Shown in pieces: positions 17,956 to 24,265 of a DNA stretch of 63,323 nucleotides. Source of the stretch: JBARKJ01 sp049801375. GTDB taxonomy: Bacteria > Nitrospirota > JACRHJ01. The notes beneath the pieces are model-generated. The model ran no database searches, was not told the DNA's origin, and saw nothing but the letters and a program-made list of their open reading frames with translations. The stretch is from positions 1 through 63,323 of the forward strand of contig JBARKJ010000047.1 in the NCBI GenBank assembly GCA_049801375.1, given 5' to 3'. Every line of letters begins with the position of its first letter. The stretch's first letter is position 1. Both the position numbers and the translations under genes were made by a program.

Positions 17956-18987
17956 TTACGTCCTGACGGAGACCCTTCGTAAAAGATTAAGTTCGTCCAG
18001 CGCTTTCCCGGTGCCCATGACGACCGCAGAGAGCGGGTCTTCGGCTATTACTATCGGGAGCGAGGTCTCCTCGCGGATCAGTACGTCTATTCCCTTCAGG
18101 AGCGCGCCGCCGCCCGCCAGCACTATCCCCTTCTCCACTATGTCCGCCGCAAGCTCGGGAGGCGTATTCTCAAGAGTGACCTTTATGGTGTTCACTATCG
18201 TCAGGACCTGCTCCATCAAGGCCTCGCGAACCTCGTCGTCGTCTATGATAAGCGTCTTGGGGATGCCGGAGACCAGGTCGCGCCCGCGCACCTCCATCGT
18301 CTTCGCTTCCTCGTCCGTCTTGTACGCGGAGCCGATGGTCATCTTTATGTGTTCCGCGGTGCGCTCGCCGATGAGCAGGTTGTACTTCCTCTTTATGTAA
18401 TTTATGATCGCTTCGTCCATCTTGTCGCCGCCGGTCTTTACCGTCTTGGAATAGACTATCCCCGCAAGCGATATGACCGCGACGTCCGTGGTGCCGCCGC
18501 CTATGTCAACCACCATGTTGCCGGAAGGCTCGGTAATAGGGAGTCCCGCGCCGATTGCCGCCGCCATCGGCTCCTCGATAAGATAGACCTCTCTGGCCCC
18601 GGCTTGCTCCGCGCTGTCCCGGACCGCCCTCTGCTCCACCTGCGTAATCCCGGAGGGCACGCCGATTATTATCCTGGGCCGAAGGAATGTTTTTCTGTTA
18701 TGTACCTTCTGGATGAAGTACCTGAGCATCTGCTCGGTGGCGTCGAAGTCCGCTATGACGCCGTCCTTCATCGGGCGGATGGCGACGATGTCTCCGGGAG
18801 TCCGGCCCAGCATCCGCTTCGCCTCCATCCCCACGGCCAGCACCCGCTTTGTGGATTTATCTATCGCGACGACGGAGGGTTCATTGCAGACTATCCCCCT
18901 GCCCTTCGCATAGACCAGTGTGCTGGCTGTGCCCAGGTCTATCCCCAGGTCGTTTGAGAACATGCCGAGAAGTGAATTTATGAACAT
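17956..18987 (-). CDS. mreB: Rod shape-determining protein MreB
   Basis: Bacterial actin homologue that organises cell-wall elongation beneath the inner membrane. At 343 residues it has the standard length. Nucleotide-binding motifs: DLGTASTLVY (phosphate 1), DIGGGTTDVAVISL (phosphate 2) and GIVLAGGGALLKG (adenosine). A strong AGGAGA site precedes the ATG. It begins the mreBCD-mrdA-rodA run; an RDD-family gene lies just upstream in the same direction. Confidence 0.98.
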   Translation of the reverse strand: MFINSLLGMFSNDLGIDLGTASTLVYAKGRGIVCNEPSVVAIDKSTKRVLAVGMEAKRMLGRTPGDIVAIRPMKDGVIADFDATEQMLRYFIQKVHNRKTFLRPRIIIGVPSGITQVEQRAVRDSAEQAGAREVYLIEEPMAAAIGAGLPITEPSGNMVVDIGGGTTDVAVISLAGIVYSKTVKTGGDKMDEAIINYIKRKYNLLIGERTAEHIKMTIGSAYKTDEEAKTMEVRGRDLVSGIPKTLIIDDDEVREALMEQVLTIVNTIKVTLENTPPELAADIVEKGIVLAGGGALLKGIDVLIREETSLPIVIAEDPLSAVVMGTGKALDELNLLRRVSVRT

Positions 18988-19025
18988 CTATATCTCCTGA
19001 AATCTCTGTTACTTTCTATGTTATT

Positions 19026-19700
19026 TTATTCCTCGTCCTTAACTACCGTAAGCGCAATCTCGTCGCCCAGCCTCATGCCCTCGGGGTTGCCGATAATGAG
19101 CAGGAGCTCGAAACCAAGGCCAAGTATCCCGGCGGCCCAGCCGACGAACGGGATAAACGAGAGGATGTAAAAGACGCCTATCGTGGAGTTCCTGAGTATG
19201 GAGGCGCGGAAATCCGCCCGCTGACCCGTCTTTTTCGAATATACCCTTAAGCCGGCAATCTTTTTCCCGACGCTCCTGCCGCCCATCACGCCGTCGGCAA
19301 TCCCGATATACAGAAGCCCCGAACAGAAACCTATGTACCCCGGGAGCCTCGCCAGAAGAAGCGCGATCAGTATGTCGATGAACCTGGCTATGCAGCGGTT
19401 TAAGGTATTGGCTTTAGACTCCGCCGCCTCAAACCCGGCTGCACTTTGCGAGGCCCCGCCCACGTCCGCGACCATGACGGCGGGTTGACCCGCCCGAGAG
19501 CGCTCATCGGCGTCGGCTGGCGTCTCCGTCCCTTCCGGCCTCGCGTGCCTTTCTTGCCCTTCAGAAGCGCCCGGCTCGTCCGCCCCTTCGGGCTCCGCAG
19601 CCCCCATGCTTAATACAGCCTCTTCGGCCCGGCCACCCTCGTCTTCTTCCTCGTCAAGCTCGGAAGGAAGGCCGTCGCCTTCCGGGTCGTGTTTGACCAT
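19026..19700 (-). CDS. RDD family membrane protein with acidic N-terminus
   Basis: The C-terminal half is an RDD domain: ARFIDILIALLLA, GRSVGKKIAGLRV and FVGWAAGILGLGFELLLII, giving three membrane helices. The N-terminal ~100 residues are a disordered, acidic, low-complexity tract (SELDEEEDEGG and similar). The frame extends to a TTG at 19745, but the ATG at 19700 with GGAGG upstream looks better. RDD proteins are often transport-related, but the function here is unknown. It is probably the first gene of the mre operon, 38 bases from mreB. Confidence 0.8.
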   Translation of the reverse strand: MVKHDPEGDGLPSELDEEEDEGGRAEEAVLSMGAAEPEGADEPGASEGQERHARPEGTETPADADERSRAGQPAVMVADVGGASQSAAGFEAAESKANTLNRCIARFIDILIALLLARLPGYIGFCSGLLYIGIADGVMGGRSVGKKIAGLRVYSKKTGQRADFRASILRNSTIGVFYILSFIPFVGWAAGILGLGFELLLIIGNPEGMRLGDEIALTVVKDEE

Positions 19701-19809
19701 GCTCTCCGCGGGGCCTCCAAAGGCAGAAAATCGCACATTTCTCAAATGCTTGCAAAAGTCTGGATATTATATCAGAGGCAGGGGGATAGTTCAACACTAA
19801 AAAGGAATT

Positions 19810-19857
19810 AAAAAAAGGTAACGGCAGGTATCTTTGGAGCTTTTTTAACCTTTTTTA
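19810..19857 (-). terminator. Possible terminator-like inverted repeat
   Basis: AAAAAAGGT (19811-19819) and AACCTTTTTT (19847-19856) pair. On the minus strand the second arm ends in a T-run just after the small gene at 19855-20037. The loop is long (~27 bases), so it is a weak terminator. It may instead be a degenerate copy of the shorter repeat type. Confidence 0.4.
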
Positions 19858-20037
19858 ATTTACGCCCCTGGGGTTCGGGAGCGGGAGACGGATGAGCTTC
19901 CCCATCTTTTTCGGCAGGTACGGCTCCGGCTTGGCTTTTTGTGCCGTGATGGCGGAGATTAACCGGAACAGGACTAACCCCGTAACCGCACCGACGATTG
20001 CAAGGGCGGCAAAACGCACCATTTTTTCGGTATCCAT
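19855..20037 (-). CDS. Small single-helix membrane protein
   Basis: Sixty residues with a hydrophobic helix (FAALAIVGAVTGLVLFRLIS) after a short N-terminus, then a basic, Pro-rich cytoplasmic or periplasmic tail (YLPKKMGKLIRLPLPNP). No family is recognised. It lies upstream of the RDD gene in the same direction, separated by ~150 bases with a terminator-like repeat. Coding potential is plausible but not certain at this length. Confidence 0.5.
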   Translation of the reverse strand: MDTEKMVRFAALAIVGAVTGLVLFRLISAITAQKAKPEPYLPKKMGKLIRLPLPNPRGVN

Positions 20038-20166
20038 ATTTAGATTATAGCACAGCGACTAAAGGGCGGATATCATCCGCGAAAGCGCACGCGGCGCCGC
20101 GCCTTATTTGATATAATTATTATGTGGCATATTGGCGGCGATGCGGCCAAAAGGGAGGATACTAAA

Positions 20167-20466
20167 ATGAACTCCAGCGTCATGAAGTCCAGAGAGGACT
20201 ATATCCTGCGGGTGACGGCGCAGGTCCGGCAGATCGACCAGGCGATAGACGAGCTTCGGGAGAAGTCGGAGAATGAAAATACGGCCGGCAGGCTGCGCGA
20301 CAGGCAGAGTATAATCGAACTCACGGAGCGCCGCGACCAGGCGACCACTCTGCTCGGCAGGTTGCACGAATCGTGCGAGGACTGTTGGGACGAGGTAAAA
20401 AGGGACGCGGACGGGCTTTTACGGCCGGGCAGGCAGGGGAGGAAAACGCTTCGCAAGGCCGCGTGA
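20167..20466 (+). CDS. Hypothetical coiled-coil protein
   Basis: A 99-residue charged protein with helical heptad-like content through most of its length (VRQIDQAIDELREKSENEN and RDQATTLLGRL), plus an unusual CEDC pair near residue 75 and a basic tail. No family is recognised. The ATG at 20167 is chosen because GGGAGG lies eight bases ahead; an upstream in-frame ATG at 20122 lacks such a site. A TATAAT at 20112 could be the -10 of its promoter, but I see no matching -35. It converges with pal across a strong hairpin. Confidence 0.65.
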   Translation: MNSSVMKSREDYILRVTAQVRQIDQAIDELREKSENENTAGRLRDRQSIIELTERRDQATTLLGRLHESCEDCWDEVKRDADGLLRPGRQGRKTLRKAA

Positions 20467-20490
20467 GCAGTGGCCGGTCCGGGGCAGTCC

Positions 20491-20555
20491 GGCGGTGGTT
20501 CGGGAGGCGTCCCGTGCCTGTATTCGGGAGAGTTCCGGGCGGTGGTTCGGGAGGC
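20491..20555. repeat. 18-nt direct repeat
   Basis: GGCGGTGGTTCGGGAGGC occurs perfectly at 20491-20508 and 20538-20555, in the GC-rich gap after the coiled-coil gene. It is a local duplication of unknown meaning. Confidence 0.7.
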
Positions 20556-20572
20556 TGGTGGGCGGAATGAGG

Positions 20573-20601
20573 CGGTCCGGGGAATATTCCTCCCCGGACC
20601 G
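20573..20601. terminator. Bidirectional terminator-like hairpin
   Basis: A perfect 10-bp stem, CGGTCCGGGG (20573-20582) with CCCCGGACCG (20592-20601), around a 9-base loop. It lies between the convergent coiled-coil gene and pal, where a shared terminator is expected. The U-tracts are poor on both sides. Confidence 0.6.
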
Positions 20602-20652
20602 TCAATAAGTCCCCTGTAGCCGCGTTACCGTTCCCGAAGCTTGAAGCCAACC

Positions 20653-21213
20653 TTACTGCACGACGAAATGGTCCCGCCTGTTCTTCGCCCAGGCCTCTTC
20701 CGTGTGTCCGGCATCCACGGGCTTGCTTTTCCCGTAGCTGATGGTCTTTAGGCTGGAGTCCTTGATGCCCAGCGACACGAGGTATTTTTCCGCGGCGTCG
20801 GCCCTTCGTTCACCTAACGCCAGGTTGTACTCCACCGTGCCCCGCTCGTCGCAGTTCCCCTCGATAAGGACCACCCCGGGCGTATTGGATTTTATCCATT
20901 TGGCGTCGGATTCCAGTATATTGCCCTCCCCCGATGTAATATCGTAGCTGTCGTAAGCGAAGTGCACGTCCTTAAGCGCCTTCTCCTGACGCGCCGCTTC
21001 AACCGGCTCAGGCTGCTCCTTCGGGCCGGGAGGCACTTCCTTTGCCTCGCTTTTTGACGTGTTTTCAGCCGGCGTCTCGTTGACCGCTTGCGGCTGCTGA
21101 GATTTCAATTCGCCTCCGCCTGTTTTGATCTGTTTTTTCGCGCACCCGTAAAAACCCGCGCATATAAAGAGTGCCGCGATGAAAATAAGCAAACCCCTTT
21201 TGAACGACCTCAT
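20653..21213 (-). CDS. pal: Peptidoglycan-associated lipoprotein Pal
   Basis: Outer-membrane lipoprotein of the Tol-Pal system, which anchors the outer membrane to peptidoglycan. The 186 residues show a signal peptide ending in a lipobox-like FYGC (Cys24), a Glu/Pro/Ala-rich linker and an OmpA-like domain. The OmpA core reads VLIEGNCDERGTVEYNLALG with RRADAAEKYL, including the diaminopimelate-binding Asp and Arg. AGGAGG precedes the ATG. No tolB or tolA lies beside it in this window. It is good evidence for a Gram-negative envelope. Confidence 0.95.
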   Translation of the reverse strand: MRSFKRGLLIFIAALFICAGFYGCAKKQIKTGGGELKSQQPQAVNETPAENTSKSEAKEVPPGPKEQPEPVEAARQEKALKDVHFAYDSYDITSGEGNILESDAKWIKSNTPGVVLIEGNCDERGTVEYNLALGERRADAAEKYLVSLGIKDSSLKTISYGKSKPVDAGHTEEAWAKNRRDHFVVQ

Positions 21214-21271
21214 TGGTTGATCCTCCGTGTTCTTCCTTAAACTTTTTTTTTGCGGATGCGTATTAATTTTT

Positions 21272-21589
21272 TCAGGAAATCGCCGGAGGGGGCCTTGCTT
21301 CGATATAATAAACCGCTATACGAGGATTAAACCTTGAAACTTCCGGATTAAAAGACGGATATTTCTTATCCGGGACATAATCGAAATAGTTTTTGCAAAG
21401 CCCGATATCTATTAAAGCGCCCCTGGAATAATCCGCCGAAGATTCTACAAGGCTCTTTAATATCGGCTCCGGTTTCGCGTGAGGACTGACCCTGGAATTT
21501 GGAAGGTTCGTCCCCAGAAAGACCGCAAAAAAACAGACCGGAAAGATTATAAAAACGAACCTCTTATTCATATCCGGATTATTTACCAT
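21272..21589 (-). CDS. Hypothetical exported protein
   Basis: A 105-residue product that begins with a basic stretch and a hydrophobic signal-like helix (FVFIIFPVCFFAVFLGTNL), followed by a short soluble part with a single LCKNYFDYVP cysteine region. No family is recognised. The start could be the ATG at 21589 or the one at 21571 (MNKRFVF, a more typical signal-peptide start); neither has a good ribosome site. It is upstream of pal in the same direction with a 58-base gap. Confidence 0.5.
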   Translation of the reverse strand: MVNNPDMNKRFVFIIFPVCFFAVFLGTNLPNSRVSPHAKPEPILKSLVESSADYSRGALIDIGLCKNYFDYVPDKKYPSFNPEVSRFNPRIAVYYIEARPPPAIS

Positions 21590-21649
21590 AACCAGGCCAT
21601 TTTATCAAGTGACATTTAAGTCATATTTAATGCCCCGCAAACAGCGCGT

Positions 21650-21679
21650 TTGACATGGACGCCGGCTCCATGCTATACA
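21650..21679 (+). promoter_or_regulatory. Candidate sigma-70 promoter for ppnP
   Basis: A perfect TTGACA (21650-21655), an 18-base spacer and TATACA (21674-21679). It faces ppnP, whose ATG is at 21729, leaving a leader of about 40 bases. GGGGGAGA is the ribosome site. Confidence 0.65.
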
Positions 21680-21728
21680 GTAGGGGCAATTATCGGGATT
21701 AATTCACTTTTAATGTACTGGGGGAGAT

Positions 21729-22055
21729 ATGCCGGAGCAGCCGATGCAGTTCGACGACGTTAGCGTTATATGCAAGGCCAACGTTTATTTCGACGGGAAG
21801 GTAGTCAGCCACACCGTGCTTTTCAAGGACGGGACGAAGAAGACCTTGGGGCTTATTTATCCGGGCGAGTTCAAGTTCAACACGGGCGCGCCGGAGAAGA
21901 TGGAGATCATCGCTGGCTCCTGCCGCGTGAAGCAAAAAGGCGAGGACTCCTGGACGGCTTATAAAGAGGAAACCTTTTTCAAGGTGCCCGGAAACTCGTT
22001 TTTCGAGATCGCCGTGGACGCGGGCGTGACGGAATATATCTGCTCGTTCGAGTAG
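21729..22055 (+). CDS. ppnP: Pyrimidine/purine nucleoside phosphorylase
   Basis: A small cupin of the PpnP (former DUF1255/YaiE) family that phosphorolyses a broad set of nucleosides to base plus ribose-1-phosphate. The 108 residues contain the family pieces ANVYFDGKVVSHTVLF, TLGLIYPGEFKFNTGAPE, EIIAGSCRVK and FKVPGNSFFEI. It has its own promoter-like sequence and is followed by a complete copy of the dispersed repeat. Confidence 0.95.
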   Translation: MPEQPMQFDDVSVICKANVYFDGKVVSHTVLFKDGTKKTLGLIYPGEFKFNTGAPEKMEIIAGSCRVKQKGEDSWTAYKEETFFKVPGNSFFEIAVDAGVTEYICSFE

Positions 22056-22059
22056 ACCT

Positions 22060-22168
22060 GTTACTTTTCTTTGCGGAAAGAAAAGTAACCAAAAGAAAGC
22101 GGGACTGTTTTTCAACTTTGGCTTTTCTTTGTGTTACTTTCTTTTCCCGAAAAGAAAGTAACGGTTTA
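22060..22168. repeat. Dispersed hairpin repeat, canonical copy (R5)
   Basis: Hairpin A is GTTACTTTTCTTT (22060-22072) with AAAGAAAAGTAAC (22077-22089). Hairpin B is GTTACTTTCTTTT (22133-22145) with AAAAGAAAGTAAC (22150-22162), followed by GGTTT. Between them, CAAAAGAAAGCGGGAC and GGCTTTTCTTTGTG form a looser third stem. It links ppnP to the trans-sulfuration gene. Confidence 0.93.
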
Positions 22169-22176
22169 GAGGTTCT

Positions 22177-23331
22177 ATGCGGTTTGAGACAAAGGCGATC
22201 CACTCGGGACAGGAGCCGGACGAGGCCACGGGGGCCACGGTAGTACCCATTTACCAGACCTCCACCTTTACCCATACCGAACTCGGGAAGAACCGGGGAT
22301 ACGAGTATTCGCGGGTGGCGAACCCGACGCGGACTGCGTTGGAGACATGCCTGGCCTCACTTGAAGGCGGAACGTCCTGCGTAGCTTTCGCGTCCGGCCA
22401 GGCGGCGTCCATGGCGGCCCTCTCCGTGCTACAGTCTGGCGATAGGGCGCTGGTCTCCCAGGACCTCTATGGCGGGACCTACGGGATATTAGAGAGGCTT
22501 CTTGCAAGGAACGGGATAACTGCGGTCTATGCGGATTCGTCCGACACGGGCTCTTTCATCTCGAAGATAGACGGGACGGTAAAGATGGTATGGCTGGAGT
22601 CTCCGGCCAACCCGTTACTTGGGATTTCGGATATACGCGCGATTGCCGCTAAGTGCAAATCCCTCTCCATCCCTTTGACAGTGGACAACACGTTTGCCAC
22701 GCCTTACTTCCAGAACCCGCTGGAGCTGGGCGCGGACGTGGTGGTGCATTCCACGACCAAGTACATCGGGGGGCATTCGGACTTAATCGGCGGCGCTGTA
22801 ATAACTTCAAACCGGGAGATATTTCAGAAGGTCCAGCTGTACCTCCGGCTGGCCGGGGCGGTGCCGGGGCCTTTCGACTGCTGGCTCGCACTTAGGGGAT
22901 TAAAGACGCTCGCGGTGCGGATGCGCCAGCACGAGGCCAATGCGCTTGCCGTCGCGCGCTTCCTTACGGCGCACCCAGTGGCGCAGGAAGTATATTATCC
23001 GGGGCTCCCGGGCCATCCGGGCCATGCGGTCGCAAAATCCCAGATGCGGGGTTTCGGGGGCATGGTGACGTTGGGTCTTAAGGGCGGCCTCCCGGCGGCC
23101 AAGGTTTTTTTAGACAGCCTACGGGTATTTTCATTGGCCGAAAGCCTCGGGGGAGTGGAGTCGCTGGCCGGGCATCCGTGGACCATGAGTCACGGGCCTC
23201 TGCCCGCCGCGGAGAAGCTCTCCCGCGGTATCACCGAAGGCACCGTCCGGCTCTCCGTGGGCATCGAAGACGTAAATGACTTGATAGAGGACCTTGCGCG
23301 GGCGCTGAAGTCCGCCGAAAAGCCGCGTTGA
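22177..23331 (+). CDS. Trans-sulfuration PLP enzyme (cystathionine gamma-synthase/lyase)
   Basis: Cys/Met metabolism PLP-dependent enzyme, cytoplasmic, 384 residues. The PLP lysine is in HSTTKYIGGHSD. Other landmarks are YEYSRVANPTR, FASGQAASMAAL, the Tyr of LYGGTYG, and the C-terminal SLGGVESLAGHPWTMSH. It could be cystathionine gamma-synthase, gamma-lyase or beta-lyase; sequence alone does not settle which. The leader is a palindromic repeat whose edge touches the AGAGG ribosome site, so RNA structure may influence expression. Confidence 0.9.
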   Translation: MRFETKAIHSGQEPDEATGATVVPIYQTSTFTHTELGKNRGYEYSRVANPTRTALETCLASLEGGTSCVAFASGQAASMAALSVLQSGDRALVSQDLYGGTYGILERLLARNGITAVYADSSDTGSFISKIDGTVKMVWLESPANPLLGISDIRAIAAKCKSLSIPLTVDNTFATPYFQNPLELGADVVVHSTTKYIGGHSDLIGGAVITSNREIFQKVQLYLRLAGAVPGPFDCWLALRGLKTLAVRMRQHEANALAVARFLTAHPVAQEVYYPGLPGHPGHAVAKSQMRGFGGMVTLGLKGGLPAAKVFLDSLRVFSLAESLGGVESLAGHPWTMSHGPLPAAEKLSRGITEGTVRLSVGIEDVNDLIEDLARALKSAEKPR

Positions 23332-23401
23332 ATTAGACTGCACCATAACCATTTCTACAAAAAAACCCTTCTAAATTAGCCACTTAAGCGCTTCATCCGG
23401 T

Positions 23402-23429
23402 TTGACAGCCCACCCTGATATGTTAGACT
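23402..23429 (+). promoter_or_regulatory. Weak promoter candidate for the BON genes
   Basis: A perfect TTGACA (23402-23407), then 16 bases and TAGACT (23424-23429), about 50 bases before the first BON gene. The -10 is a poor match, so this is tentative. Confidence 0.35.
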
Positions 23430-23478
23430 TTTTTTATGCAAGGAAGCTTTCCGAAAATCCTTAGAGAAGGAGGGAGCC

Positions 23479-23793
23479 GTGAAGAAGCTGAATATCCTGA
23501 CGGTGGCCGTGTTCCTTTTCACCCTCGCGGCGTATATCGGCTGCGCTTCTCAGAGCGCGCAGTCGAGGTCGACCGGCCAGTATGTCGATGACAAGACCAT
23601 ATCCGCAAAGATAAAGGCGGACTTGATCGGCGACCCGATAACGAAGGCGCGTGAGATAGATGTTAATACCTATAAGGGCGTCGTCCAGTTGAGCGGGTTC
23701 GTGGACACCCCGGAGGCGTCTCAGAGGGCCGAGCAGATAGCCCGGAATACGAAAGGCGTGGTGGACGTCAAAAACAACATTGTCGTAAAGTAG
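23479..23793 (+). CDS. BON domain lipoprotein
   Basis: A 104-residue exported protein: a signal peptide with a lipobox-like YIGC (Cys22), a short Ser-rich linker, then one BON domain (DDKTISAKIKADLIGDP...VVQLSGFV...VVDVKNNIVV). BON domains bind phospholipid or envelope surfaces, as in OsmY and DolP. It starts with GTG, supported by AGGAGGGA six bases ahead. A close paralogue follows immediately. Confidence 0.88.
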   Translation: MKKLNILTVAVFLFTLAAYIGCASQSAQSRSTGQYVDDKTISAKIKADLIGDPITKAREIDVNTYKGVVQLSGFVDTPEASQRAEQIARNTKGVVDVKNNIVVK

Positions 23794-23851
23794 AGGACCA
23801 GGAAATCACACCTTTATCCGCTACGGCGGGATATCACGGAGGGAGGGTTTT

Positions 23852-24172
23852 ATGGTAAAGAGGTACTTGGCGGTTGCCGCGGCCCTGGTGGTCATGGCGG
23901 CGCTCGCGGCATGCGCGGGCAGCCAGACAACGAGGTCGTCCGGCGTGTATCTGGACGACAAGACCATCACCGCGAAGATCAACGCGGACCTTATCGGCGA
24001 CCCGATGACGAAGGCGCACCAGATTGACGTGAACACTTATAAGGGCGTCGTCCAGTTGAGCGGGTTCGTGGACACGAAAGAGGCCATCAAGAGGGCCGGC
24101 GAGATCGCCCGCAGCACGAAGGGCGTCGTGAGCGTAGAAAACAACCTGCAGCTGCGAACCAAGACTCCATGA
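23852..24172 (+). CDS. BON domain lipoprotein (tandem paralogue)
   Basis: A 106-residue paralogue of the preceding gene: a signal peptide with lipobox LAAC (Cys21), then DDKTITAKINADLIGDPMTK, YKGVVQLSGFVDTKEA and VVSVENNLQL. DNA identity with the first copy is high through TATAAGGGCGTCGTCCAGTT, which points to a tandem duplication. A GGAGGGAGG site precedes the ATG. A strong terminator ends the pair. The role is probably outer-membrane integrity or stress (inference from the family). Confidence 0.88.
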   Translation: MVKRYLAVAAALVVMAALAACAGSQTTRSSGVYLDDKTITAKINADLIGDPMTKAHQIDVNTYKGVVQLSGFVDTKEAIKRAGEIARSTKGVVSVENNLQLRTKTP

Positions 24173-24189
24173 CCCGGAAGGCTTCCAGC

Positions 24190-24220
24190 AAAAACCCCGC
24201 CGTAAATGGCGGGGTTTTTT
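24190..24220 (+). terminator. Rho-independent terminator
   Basis: AAAAACCCCGCC, loop GTAAAT, GGCGGGGTTTTTT: a perfect GC-rich stem followed by a T-run. It terminates the BON gene pair; with A-tracts on the far side it may also serve the convergent polysaccharide operon. Confidence 0.95.
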
Positions 24221-24265
24221 ATTGACTGCATATCGTTACTACCCGTGCGGTCTTTTATTTCCCTG

